The notes beneath the pieces were generated by a model. It was not told the origin of the DNA. It was given only the letters and a program-made list of their open reading frames with translations, and did no database searches. A stretch of 64,000 bases of DNA, taken from Sulfuricella denitrificans. GTDB lineage: Bacteria; Pseudomonadota; Gammaproteobacteria; Burkholderiales; Sulfuricellaceae. How positions within the stretch are numbered: the stretch's first letter is position 1; every line of letters starts with the position of its first letter. A program made the translations under genes and the position numbers. Positions 45,351-56,081 of this stretch are shown piece by piece. The stretch lies in assembly GCA_002632355.1 (NCBI GenBank), contig NSJJ01000014.1, forward strand, positions 1 to 64,000. The letters run 5' to 3'.

Positions 45351-46177
45351 ACCGGCTGCTGATCTGCACCGACCTCGACCGGACCCTGATCCCGAACGGC
45401 CCGCAACCCGAATCGCCCATGGCGATGGAGCTGTTCCGGCGCCTGGCGCGCCGCGAGGAAGTCACTCTCGCCTATGTCAGCGGCAGGCACCGTGCCCTCA
45501 TCGGGCAGGCGATTGCGGAATTCGGCCTGCCGCAGCCCGATTTCGCCATCGCCGACGTCGGTTCGACCCTCTATCAGGTGGACGAAACCGGCTGGCGCCA
45601 GTGGGATCGATGGGACGCGCACATTGCGCCGGACTGGCGCGGTTTGAGCCATGACGAACTGCACAGCCTGCTGGCCGGATTCGCCGCGCTGAAGCTGCAG
45701 GAACCGGAAAAACAGAACCGCCACAAGCTCAGTTTCTACGTTGCGCTGGACGCCCCGGTACAAGAACTGATCGGGGAAATGAAAGCCCGCCTGGCGCAGG
45801 CCGGGATCAAGGCGAACCTGATCTGGAGCATCGACGAACTGGCTGGAACCGGGCTGCTGGACATCCTGCCGGCCAGCGCCAACAAGCTGCATGCCATCCA
45901 CTTTCTCATGGAACAGGAAGGGTTCGAGCACAGGAACACGGTCTTTGCCGGCGACAGCGGCAACGACCTGGACGTGCTGCTGAGCGACATTCAGGCCGTG
46001 CTGGTTGCCAATGCCGATGACGAAGTCCGGAGCCAGGCCGCCGGGGCGCACAAGGCGGCGCTTTATCTTGCCCAGGGCGGTTATCTCGGGATGAACGGGA
46101 ATTACAGCGCCGGCATCCTTGAGGGCATCGCGCACTACCTGCCGGAAGTGGATGCCTGGCTGCGCGAACAGAACTGA
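45347..46177 (+). CDS. sucrose-6-phosphate phosphatase (HAD-IIB)
   Basis: A 276-aa HAD hydrolase with motif I CTDLDRTLI, and motif III/IV around KLHAIHFLM and FAGDSGNDLDVL. It releases free sucrose from the product of the preceding enzyme. It is translationally coupled to it by a 4-bp overlap. Confidence 0.9.
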   Translation: MNRLLICTDLDRTLIPNGPQPESPMAMELFRRLARREEVTLAYVSGRHRALIGQAIAEFGLPQPDFAIADVGSTLYQVDETGWRQWDRWDAHIAPDWRGLSHDELHSLLAGFAALKLQEPEKQNRHKLSFYVALDAPVQELIGEMKARLAQAGIKANLIWSIDELAGTGLLDILPASANKLHAIHFLMEQEGFEHRNTVFAGDSGNDLDVLLSDIQAVLVANADDEVRSQAAGAHKAALYLAQGGYLGMNGNYSAGILEGIAHYLPEVDAWLREQN

Positions 46178-46196
46178 ATTGTCCGGCAAAACGCAG

Positions 46197-46328
46197 TTGA
46201 ACCGCAAAAGCGCGAGGACGCAGAGGAAATACAAAGCGTTATCAGGAACAGTCTGCCCAACCGACAGGTGAATGGCAGATCGCTGGTATGAACACGGTTT
46301 CTTTGCGCTTTCGGGTCTTTGCGGTTAA
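46197..46328. repeat. 132-bp intergenic inverted-end repeat, copy 2
   Basis: Starts GTTGAACCGCAAAAGCGCGAGGACGC-like and ends TTTGCGCTTTCGGGTCTTTGCGGTTAAA-like. Same ends and length as copies 1 and 3. It lies between the sucrose phosphatase and amylosucrase genes. Confidence 0.85.
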
Positions 46329-46365
46329 AGAATTACGGTTTTAAGTATTTAACAAGAGATTACCC

Positions 46366-48318
46366 ATGTACGAACAAGCATCACACTCGCTGCTGAACGA
46401 AATTCTGGTCGAACTGAAACCCGAGATCGGCAACCTGCGCCTGCGGCATTTCTATACCCGCCTCGGGGCGAATTTCTACGCCATACATTCCCTGTTTCAC
46501 CTGCTCTATGGCGACCGGCCCGATTTCAAGGAACAGATGGTCAGTCTGGTCGACACCCTCGCGCTGCGCTACATTGAGCGCGCGCCCGCGCTGCGCAAGT
46601 CCGACCTGGCGCGCGAACGCGACTACAACTGGTTCCTCAGCCAGAAGTGGGTGGGCATGGCCCTGTATTGCGACCGTTTCTCCGAAGACCTGAAAGGTCT
46701 GCGAAAAAAACTGCCCTACCTGCAGGACCTGGGCGTCAACATGGTGCACGTCATGCCCATGCTCGACTGCCCGCCGGACAATAGCGACGGCGGCTATGCA
46801 GTGCGCGACTTCTACCGCATCGACCCGCGCTTCGGCACCACGGCGGATGTCGCGGCGCTGGCCTCCACGCTGAAGAAACGCGACATGCTGCTGGCGCTCG
46901 ATGTCGTGGTCAACCACACCTCGAACGAACACGAATGGGCGCAGCGCGCGCGCCGGGGTGAAAAAAAATACCAGGATTACTATTTCGTCTTCGATGACCG
47001 CGAGACACCCGACATCTTCGAGGAAACCATGCCGGAAATCTTCCCGGCCACCGCGCCCGGCAACTTCACCTGGGACGAGGAAATGGGCAAGTGGGTGATG
47101 ACGGTGTTCAACAACTACCAGTGGGATCTGAACTACCGCAACCCGGCGGTGCTGATCGAAATGATCGACATCATCCTGTTCTGGGCCAACCAGGGCGCAG
47201 ATATCCTGCGCCTCGACGCGGTGGCCTTCCTGTGGAAGAAAATGGGCAGCGTGTGCCAGAACGAGCGCGAAGCCCATCTGCTGCTGCAACTGATGAAGGA
47301 CTGTTGCCAGGTGACCGCGCCGGGCGTGCTGTTCATCGCCGAAGCCATCGTCGCCCCCGGCGAGATCTCCAAGTATTTCGGCGAGGACGCCATCAATGCC
47401 AAGGAATGCGAAATCGCCTACAACGCCACCTTCATGGCCCTGCTCTGGGATGCGGTGGCGACCAAGAACGCGGCCGTGCTCGGCCATGGCGTCAAGAACC
47501 TGCCCAGCAAGCTGGAACGGGCGACCTGGCTCAACTACGTGCGCTGCCACGACGACATCGGACTGGGATTCGACGACAGCGATATCCGCCTGGCCGGTTA
47601 CGATCCGGCACAACACCGGCGCTTCGTGCTCGATTACTTTACCGGCCGGTTTGCCGGTTCAGTGGCCAGGGGCCTGCCTTTCGGCGAAAACCCCAAGACC
47701 GGGGATGCGCGCATCTCCGGCTCGCTCGCTTCGCTGGTCGGACTCGAAACCGCGCTCGAAAATCAGGATGAGGCCGCCATCGAGGCCGCGATCAGGACCA
47801 TCGTGCTGCTGCACAGCATGATTCTCTCCTTCGGCGGCATCCCGCTGCTCTACTACGGCGATGCGATCGGCACGCTCAACAGCCTGGAATATCTCGCCGA
47901 CCCCGCCAAGGCCGCCGACAATCGCTGGATGCACCGCTCGCACTTCAACTGGAGCAAGGCGGAAAAACGCCACCAGAGCGGCACGGTGGAGCAGCGTATT
48001 TTCAGTGCGCTGAAAAGGCTCATCGCGCTGCGCAAGGAGACCACCGCTTTCGCGGACTTCGACAACCGCCAGCTGCTGGCGGTGGACAACCCCAACCTGC
48101 TGACATTCTCGCGCACCGACCCGCAAAACAGCCGCAACCGCGTGCTGGTGATCGGCAACTTCAATACCGAGCCCCAGACGCTTCCGGTCAGCGCCTTAAG
48201 CACGCACGGCTTCTTTCTGCAGGGAAGCATGAGGAACCTCTGCTCGGGCGAACAAATCGCGGAGGAAAGCGGCGCCATCATCATTCCTGCCCTGTCGTTC
48301 TACTGGCTCAGCGACTGA
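46366..48318 (+). CDS. amylosucrase (GH13)
   Basis: Transfers the glucosyl unit of sucrose to a growing alpha-1,4-glucan and releases fructose; it can also cleave sucrose. The 650-aa length fits. The GH13 motifs are DVVVNHTSNEHEWA, the nucleophile region ILRLDAVAFLWKKMG, the acid/base FIAEAIV and the transition-state site RCHDDIGLGF. These match the amylosucrase subfamily rather than trehalose synthase. With the upstream genes it completes a route from sugar phosphates through sucrose to glucan. Confidence 0.85.
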   Translation: MYEQASHSLLNEILVELKPEIGNLRLRHFYTRLGANFYAIHSLFHLLYGDRPDFKEQMVSLVDTLALRYIERAPALRKSDLARERDYNWFLSQKWVGMALYCDRFSEDLKGLRKKLPYLQDLGVNMVHVMPMLDCPPDNSDGGYAVRDFYRIDPRFGTTADVAALASTLKKRDMLLALDVVVNHTSNEHEWAQRARRGEKKYQDYYFVFDDRETPDIFEETMPEIFPATAPGNFTWDEEMGKWVMTVFNNYQWDLNYRNPAVLIEMIDIILFWANQGADILRLDAVAFLWKKMGSVCQNEREAHLLLQLMKDCCQVTAPGVLFIAEAIVAPGEISKYFGEDAINAKECEIAYNATFMALLWDAVATKNAAVLGHGVKNLPSKLERATWLNYVRCHDDIGLGFDDSDIRLAGYDPAQHRRFVLDYFTGRFAGSVARGLPFGENPKTGDARISGSLASLVGLETALENQDEAAIEAAIRTIVLLHSMILSFGGIPLLYYGDAIGTLNSLEYLADPAKAADNRWMHRSHFNWSKAEKRHQSGTVEQRIFSALKRLIALRKETTAFADFDNRQLLAVDNPNLLTFSRTDPQNSRNRVLVIGNFNTEPQTLPVSALSTHGFFLQGSMRNLCSGEQIAEESGAIIIPALSFYWLSD

Positions 48319-48332
48319 CGCACCTTTCCAGT

Positions 48333-49127
48333 TCAGAACAGACTGACCAGCATGCGCGTGCCCAACACGATCAGCAGCGCAGCAAATACCTTCTTGAGTT
48401 GCGGCACGGGCAGACGATGCGCCATCCTTGCGCCGAAGGGTGCGGTCAGGACGCTGGCGAACACCAGCCCGCCCAATGCCGGCAGGTAGATGAACCCCAG
48501 GCTGTACTCCGGCAGAGCGCCCGTCCCCAGCCCGTTGGCGACATAGCCGATGGCCCCCGCCAGAGCGATGGGAAAACCGATGGCGGCTGACGTTCCGATC
48601 GCCTGGTGCATCTTGATATTGCACCAGGTCATGAAAGGTACGGAAAGCGTTCCTCCGCCGATCCCCACCAGGCTGGAAACGCCGCCAATAATATTCCCCG
48701 CAGCGAACATGCCACCCCAACCGGGCAACTGACGCGAGGGCCTGGGCTTGATGTTGAGCAGCATCTGGGCGGCGACGTAGTAAACGAACACCACGAAAAA
48801 ACCCTTGAGAAAATCGGATGACAGTTGCGCCGCCAGCACCGTGCCGAGCAAGGTGCCGGTCAGGATGCCGGGAGTGACGCCGCGCACCACCCGCCAGTTC
48901 ACCGCGCCGTGGGCATGGTGCGCGCGCAGGCTGGAAACAGAGGTAAACAGGATGCTCGCCAGTGAGGTGCCGAGGGCAAGATGCAGGATATGGCTGACGG
49001 GAAAGTGCTGGGCGGTGAAGATAAAGGTCAGCACCGGCACGATCACCAGCCCGCCGCCGACACCCAGCAAACCGGCCAGGAAACCGGCGAAAATACCGGT
49101 CAGGAGATAGAGCAGCCAGAATTCCAT
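48333..49127 (-). CDS. TauE/SafE-family sulfite/anion exporter
   Basis: A 264-aa membrane protein with about eight hydrophobic helices. The N-terminal GFLAGLLGVGGGLVIVP and the internal repeat GVSSLVGIGGGTLSVPF are the two TauE/SafE motifs. Members export sulfite or organosulfur anions; in a sulfur-oxidising host, sulfite is a reasonable guess. It converges on the amylosucrase gene with 14 bp between stops. Confidence 0.9.
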   Translation of the reverse strand: MEFWLLYLLTGIFAGFLAGLLGVGGGLVIVPVLTFIFTAQHFPVSHILHLALGTSLASILFTSVSSLRAHHAHGAVNWRVVRGVTPGILTGTLLGTVLAAQLSSDFLKGFFVVFVYYVAAQMLLNIKPRPSRQLPGWGGMFAAGNIIGGVSSLVGIGGGTLSVPFMTWCNIKMHQAIGTSAAIGFPIALAGAIGYVANGLGTGALPEYSLGFIYLPALGGLVFASVLTAPFGARMAHRLPVPQLKKVFAALLIVLGTRMLVSLF

Positions 49128-49148
49128 AAAGCCTTAAAAAAGAGGGCA

Positions 49149-49280
49149 TTAACCGCAAAGTCGCGAAGGCGAAAAGGATTCAAGAGCATGAAATTGATCA
49201 GGATTTTACCCAGCGAGTGAGCCGGGCGTTATTGCTAGCACATTGTATTTTCTCTGCGTCTTTGCGCCTTCGCGGTTCAA
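49149..49280. repeat. 132-bp intergenic inverted-end repeat, copy 3
   Basis: Starts TTAACCGCAAAGTCGCGAAGG and ends GCGTCTTTGCGCCTTCGCGGTTCAA-like, with the same length as the other two copies. It lies between the divergent TauE-like and ThDP-enzyme genes. The remaining 49281-49410 should hold the promoter of the latter; none stands out. Confidence 0.85.
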
Positions 49281-49410
49281 TAGATCTTTGCAGAACAAAT
49301 CCTGCCGCCGCCAATTGTAACTGTTATGGTTGGCTAAGCGTCCACTCCTTCGGTTAAACTTCATTCCCCGAAATGGAATCGGACTTCATTCGCCCGGACA
49401 ATGCGACAAC

Positions 49411-51078
49411 ATGAATATTGCAGTCAGTGAACTCATCGTAAGGTACATGGAACGCCTCGGCATCGAATTCATCTTCGGCATGCCGGGCTCCCATATCCTG
49501 CCGGTCTACGACAGCCTGTACGACTCGAACATCAGGAGCGTGCTGGTCAAACACGAGCAGGGGGCGGCCTTCATGGCGGGCGGCTACGTCCGCGCCACCG
49601 GCAGGATCGGCGCCTGCATTACCACTGCGGGGCCGGGCGCGACCAACCTGGTGACGGGCATCGCCAATGCCTATGCCGACAGGCAACCGGTCCTGGTAAT
49701 CACGGGCGAGACCTCCACCCATATTTTCGGCAAGGGGGGCTTGCAGGAAAGCTCCGGCGAGGGCGGCAGTATCGACCAGGTCCTGTTATTTGCCGGTATC
49801 ACGCGCTATCACAAATTGATCGAGCGCACGGATTACCTGCCCACGGTGCTGAATCAGGCGGCCAAGCATCTGCTTTCCAAGACGCCCGGCCCCGTGGTGT
49901 TGAGCATTCCCTATAACGTGCAGAAGGAAATGGTGGATGCCTCCATCCTGGATCAGATTTCCTTCACGCGCACGACCGACGAATGCGTGATCGCCGCGCA
50001 GTATATCGACAAGAGCGTGGAACTGATCCGCGCAGCGAAACGCCCCCTGATCATCGCCGGTTATGGCTGCATCCGTTCGGGTGCGCTCGAACCCTTAAGC
50101 CATATCAGCAAGCGTCTCAATATTCCGGTGACCAGCAGCCTCAAGGCCAAGGGCGCGATCGACGAACGCTCCGCGCTGTCGCTGGGCAGTCTCGGCGTCA
50201 CCTCCGGCGGTTACGCCATGCGCTATCTGGAACAGGAAGCCGACCTGGTACTGGTGCTGGGGGCGGGCTTCAATGAAAGAACCAGCTACGTCTGGGACAA
50301 AAACCTCCTGGCCGGCAAGAAGCTCATCCAGGTAGACAACAGCGCCCAGCAACTGGAAAAGGTCTTCCGCGCCGACCTCGTGGTGCATGCCGATCTGGGT
50401 ATCTATCTGCAGGCACTGGACGCCGCCCTTCAGGCGCAACAGGTGGCGGCGAAAAGTCCCGTGGATATCGCCGCTTTTGTCGCAGCTTCACAGGCCCGGG
50501 CCGATGCCACTGGCGAGACAATTTTCAACCACCAGTTCGACCACGTGCGCGCCTTTTATAGCTGGCTGGAACAGCGTTTTCCGGACGGCCTGGCCATGTT
50601 CGACGACAACATCGTGTTTGCCCAGAACTTCTACCGGGTGTCCGCCAACGACCGTTTCTACCCCAATACCGGTATCTCCTCGCTGGGCCATGCCATCCCG
50701 GCGGCCATCGGCGCCGGCTGCGCAGTGGACCAGCCGCTGTTCGCCATGCTCGGTGACGGCGGCTTCCAGATGTGCGCCATGGAGATTATGACGGCGGTGA
50801 ATTACGCCATCCCGCTGAACATCGTCCTGTTCAACAACCACACCATGGGCCTGATCCGCAAGAACCAGCACCATCTCTACCAGGACCGCTTCATCGATTG
50901 CGATTTCACCAACCCGGATTATGCGTTGCTGGCGCAATCCTTCGGCATCACGCATTGCCGGGTGGAAAGCGGGCAGGACCTGGCCAGGCTGGAAGCGGTC
51001 GATTTTCGCCACGGCATCAACCTCATCGAGATCATGATCGATCAGGATGCTTACCCGAATTACTCCTCCCGGCGTTAG
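49411..51078 (+). CDS. thiamine diphosphate-dependent enzyme, acetolactate-synthase-like
   Basis: 555 aa from the ATG at 49411; the track's 49330 start adds an unlikely leader. It shows all three ThDP-enzyme domains: N-terminal PYR with the catalytic Glu in VLVKHEQGAAFMAGGYVRATG, a middle domain, and C-terminal PP with GDGGFQMCAMEIMTAVNYAIPLNIVLFNN. There is no regulatory-subunit gene (ilvN) beside it. A GT-like gene follows after 6 bp, so it probably acts in a dedicated, non-isoleucine/valine pathway. Substrate unknown. Confidence 0.85.
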   Translation: MNIAVSELIVRYMERLGIEFIFGMPGSHILPVYDSLYDSNIRSVLVKHEQGAAFMAGGYVRATGRIGACITTAGPGATNLVTGIANAYADRQPVLVITGETSTHIFGKGGLQESSGEGGSIDQVLLFAGITRYHKLIERTDYLPTVLNQAAKHLLSKTPGPVVLSIPYNVQKEMVDASILDQISFTRTTDECVIAAQYIDKSVELIRAAKRPLIIAGYGCIRSGALEPLSHISKRLNIPVTSSLKAKGAIDERSALSLGSLGVTSGGYAMRYLEQEADLVLVLGAGFNERTSYVWDKNLLAGKKLIQVDNSAQQLEKVFRADLVVHADLGIYLQALDAALQAQQVAAKSPVDIAAFVAASQARADATGETIFNHQFDHVRAFYSWLEQRFPDGLAMFDDNIVFAQNFYRVSANDRFYPNTGISSLGHAIPAAIGAGCAVDQPLFAMLGDGGFQMCAMEIMTAVNYAIPLNIVLFNNHTMGLIRKNQHHLYQDRFIDCDFTNPDYALLAQSFGITHCRVESGQDLARLEAVDFRHGINLIEIMIDQDAYPNYSSRR

Positions 51079-51084
51079 CAGCGA

Positions 51085-52914
51085 ATGAGCGGTTCCAGCA
51101 CAACGCGCCTGGCGGAATGCATTGCGCACTACCAATTCACCATCACCGGCTTGGCCGACCTCGGCAAGCAACTGCAAGGCCTTTCCCTATCGGCTGACAT
51201 AGACGCGCTCATCGACTTCTATGAACAGTGTTACCCCTTGCTGGAACAGGCGATGTGGTCCGGCACGGCAGATTTTCACCCGCTGCTGGCCTGCTATCAG
51301 GCCCTGTTCCGCGAGCAGGAGGCCCTGATCCAGCAGCGGGGCGACGATGACCGCCACCACTTCATCCTCGGCATCCCGGTGGCGGATCGCCCGCCCCACC
51401 TGCGCGCCTGCCTCGAAAGCATTTACCAGATCTGCACGCTGTTCAACTATGGCGGGAAAAAATCCGGCGTCTGGAACAGGATCAGGGTCATCGTCGCCGA
51501 GGACAGCCGCGACGAAAACAACATCCGCCGGCACCTCGACCTGGTTGAGGAATACCGGCAGAAAGGGTTGCGGGTCTTTCACTTCGGGCTGGATGAGCAG
51601 TATCAACTGCTGCAAGCCCTGCCCCCGCAGCAGCGCGAACGGCTGGGCCATCTGCTCACCACCCAGCCCCGGGAGAAGTTCTACCTCAAGGGACAGGCCG
51701 CCAACCGCAACCTCAGTTACCTGAAGTTTCTGCAGCTGACGGAAAACAGGGACCGGACGCTGTACTTCCTGATCGACAGCGATCAGCATTTTTGCGTGAA
51801 CCGGCAGACCGGATCCGGCGAAGAGGCAGTGACAGCGCTGAATTACTTTCACGCCATCGACCAGATATTCCGCACCACCGACACCCTGATGCTGACCGGC
51901 AAGCTGGTGGGCGACCCGCCTGTGTCACCGTCGGTGATGACCGCCAATTTTCTCGATGACGTGACGGCTTTCTTCGCCCGCCTGGCCGAACTGGACAGTG
52001 CTCAGGCCTGCCAGTTTCACTGCGCGCAGGGGCCGCTTGCGGGCGATGCTGCCTATCACGACCTGGCCGGACTGTTCGGCTTCGAGAACAAGCCCGCAAC
52101 GTTCGATTATCAGTGCCGGCTCGAAGGCAAGCATGACCATGGCGCATGCCTGACGAATTTTGCCTCGCGGCTGAACGCCTTTTTCTTCGGTGAGCACCTC
52201 ACGCGCAAGACCTGGTTTTCCTACGACAGCGGTTTCACCCGGCTCAGTCCCGCGCGCACGGTCTATCCCGGCAATTACATCGTCAACTATGCCGGGCTGA
52301 AATACATCATCCCCTTCGGCCACCTGCGGCTGCGCATGTCCGGCCCCACCGCCGGGCGCCTGATCGCTGCCGAGATCGGGCCGCGCTTCGCCACTTTCAA
52401 CATGCCCAATCTGCACCGCCGCACCACCGAGGCAGGATTGAGCGACGACTTCCGCCCCGGCGTGGAACTTGAACAGGAAAGCATCGATCTGTCCAACGAA
52501 TTCGAGCGCCAGTTCTTCGGCGACCTGATGCTGTTTTCAACCGAGGAACTGGTCCGGCAGGCGGATGTGAACCAGCCCTTTGCCCAGGATGTGATTAAGT
52601 CCGTCATCGCCAGGAAAGAAACCGAACTTCTGGCCTTGTACCAGCAGAAGCACGACGCAATCGTCGACAAAAACCGGCAGTTGTATGAGCTTGTGTTCAA
52701 CGCCGGGCACTGGTGGCTGCGTTTGCCCAAGCTGGCGGACGCGTTACGGCAAGTCCGCGCCTTCATCGACAACATCGAGCGCAATTTTAGCGAGCACGCA
52801 CTGGCCTGGCGCCAGATCCAGTCAGCCGAACATCGTACACAACGCAAACAGCAGATCACCCAGGCCTTGATGAATTACCGGGCGGAACGGGATGCCTGGG
52901 ATAGCCTGTTCTAA
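51085..52914 (+). CDS. unknown protein with glycosyltransferase-like (GT-A) core
   Basis: 609 aa. I do not recognise the family. The region ILGIPVADRPPHLRACLESI (about residues 94-113), IVAEDSRDE and the later LYFLIDSDQHFCV resembles a GT-A glycosyltransferase, DSD being a possible metal-binding DxD. The C-terminal 130 residues are helical (coiled coil ending in DAWDSLF). It lacks a signal peptide. Its start is 6 bp after the ThDP-enzyme gene, so the two act together. Confidence 0.65.
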   Translation: MSGSSTTRLAECIAHYQFTITGLADLGKQLQGLSLSADIDALIDFYEQCYPLLEQAMWSGTADFHPLLACYQALFREQEALIQQRGDDDRHHFILGIPVADRPPHLRACLESIYQICTLFNYGGKKSGVWNRIRVIVAEDSRDENNIRRHLDLVEEYRQKGLRVFHFGLDEQYQLLQALPPQQRERLGHLLTTQPREKFYLKGQAANRNLSYLKFLQLTENRDRTLYFLIDSDQHFCVNRQTGSGEEAVTALNYFHAIDQIFRTTDTLMLTGKLVGDPPVSPSVMTANFLDDVTAFFARLAELDSAQACQFHCAQGPLAGDAAYHDLAGLFGFENKPATFDYQCRLEGKHDHGACLTNFASRLNAFFFGEHLTRKTWFSYDSGFTRLSPARTVYPGNYIVNYAGLKYIIPFGHLRLRMSGPTAGRLIAAEIGPRFATFNMPNLHRRTTEAGLSDDFRPGVELEQESIDLSNEFERQFFGDLMLFSTEELVRQADVNQPFAQDVIKSVIARKETELLALYQQKHDAIVDKNRQLYELVFNAGHWWLRLPKLADALRQVRAFIDNIERNFSEHALAWRQIQSAEHRTQRKQQITQALMNYRAERDAWDSLF

Positions 52915-52936
52915 GAAGTTGTCCAATTGGGTCTGG

Positions 52937-52973
52937 ATAGCAATAGGCTATCGGTCATATTGCTAAAACCAAT
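52937..52973. promoter_or_regulatory. OxyR-type operator upstream of katG
   Basis: ATAG-N7-CTAT-N7-ATTG-N7-CAAT has the exact four-element, 7-bp spacing of the OxyR consensus (ATAG-N7-CTAT twice). Two elements are perfect and two differ by one base. It lies 64-100 bp upstream of the katG start, as expected for peroxide activation. Possible promoter elements lie just downstream (TTGATT at 52982). Confidence 0.75.
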
Positions 52974-53021
52974 TAGATTAATTGATTCCAAAAGCATACA
53001 TTGGATTGTGCCTTCAATTAA

Positions 53022-55208
<2,187 letters not shown>

Positions 55209-55238
55209 TACTGGAAGAGGGGCTTAAAAGTTCCTTAT

Positions 55239-55291
55239 CGCGCAGCCTCGGCCTGGCATCGAGTGATTCAGAATCAGGCTGAGGATGCGCG
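55239..55291. repeat. long imperfect hairpin after katG
   Basis: CGCGCAGCCTCGGCCTG pairs with CAGGCTGAGGATGCGCG at 15 of 17 positions around a 19-nt loop. There is no T-run, so it may be a REP-like element or mRNA 3' stabiliser rather than a classical terminator. Confidence 0.6.
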
Positions 55292-55336
55292 AAACTCTGT
55301 CCGCGGCTGAACACCAAGAGCCTGTTTCAGCTTGCC

Positions 55337-56077
55337 CTAATCCAGCCTGACCGAATCCGCCGCATTCCCGACAATATCCTGCCTGCATTCCCGGTAAGCC
55401 TCTCGCGCCATACGAAGCACATCCTCCGGTATGGCGATATGGGAATAATCGACCGGTGTCCTGTCGATTGTTCCGCTATGAATGCGCTCGGACGAATCGC
55501 CTTTTCTGGCCTTCCCGGTATGACTGAAGATTTGATAGCGCTCGCTTAACGGCGAATCCAGTTCCAGCCAGTCTGATAACTTGGGAAGCAGCCTCTCCGG
55601 TGCGCGTTGAAACAGCTCGGCATCGAAATAATAATAGGGCTGACGGGAAGTCCGGGCGAAACCGGCAAGCGCCTGAATGCGTGCGATGTAGTAGTTTGCC
55701 GCCTCAACAGGAGACGCATAAAGATCCTCGATCTCTTTTTGCGCAAACAGGTCAACGATACTTTTGATCGTCTGTTCCGGCTCCAGCAGGGAGATCAGTA
55801 TTTTCATATCCGTCTGACCCAGCTGATCGGGCTTTAACAGATAGTCGTTGTGCAAGAGCTTGTCGAAAAGATAACGGCTGTTTTCCTTGAACACATCGCC
55901 TTCCATGAACACCTCAAGCTGCCGGTCCAGCGCGGATACGTCCTCAAGACTGACATGCATTTCATAGTAGCCGTTGATCTCTGGGTGAGAACCAAGAATA
56001 TGCCCTGCCAGACTGGTAAAGGCACGCATATGGCTCAGCAGGAAAATCCTGGCGTAACGTTCAGACGAAGTATTCAT
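55337..56077 (-). CDS. sulfotransferase-like P-loop protein
   Basis: A 246-aa product. The N-terminus RIFLLSHMRAFTSLAGHILGSHPEINGYYEMH matches the PAPS-binding 5'-phosphosulfate loop and the following helix of sulfotransferases, although the loop lacks the usual GT/ST residues (SHMRAFTSL). The rest is diverged. It lies 4 bp after the PDC-like gene, forming an operon. The acceptor is unknown. Confidence 0.65.
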   Translation of the reverse strand: MNTSSERYARIFLLSHMRAFTSLAGHILGSHPEINGYYEMHVSLEDVSALDRQLEVFMEGDVFKENSRYLFDKLLHNDYLLKPDQLGQTDMKILISLLEPEQTIKSIVDLFAQKEIEDLYASPVEAANYYIARIQALAGFARTSRQPYYYFDAELFQRAPERLLPKLSDWLELDSPLSERYQIFSHTGKARKGDSSERIHSGTIDRTPVDYSHIAIPEDVLRMAREAYRECRQDIVGNAADSVRLD

Positions 56078-56081
56078 ATAA

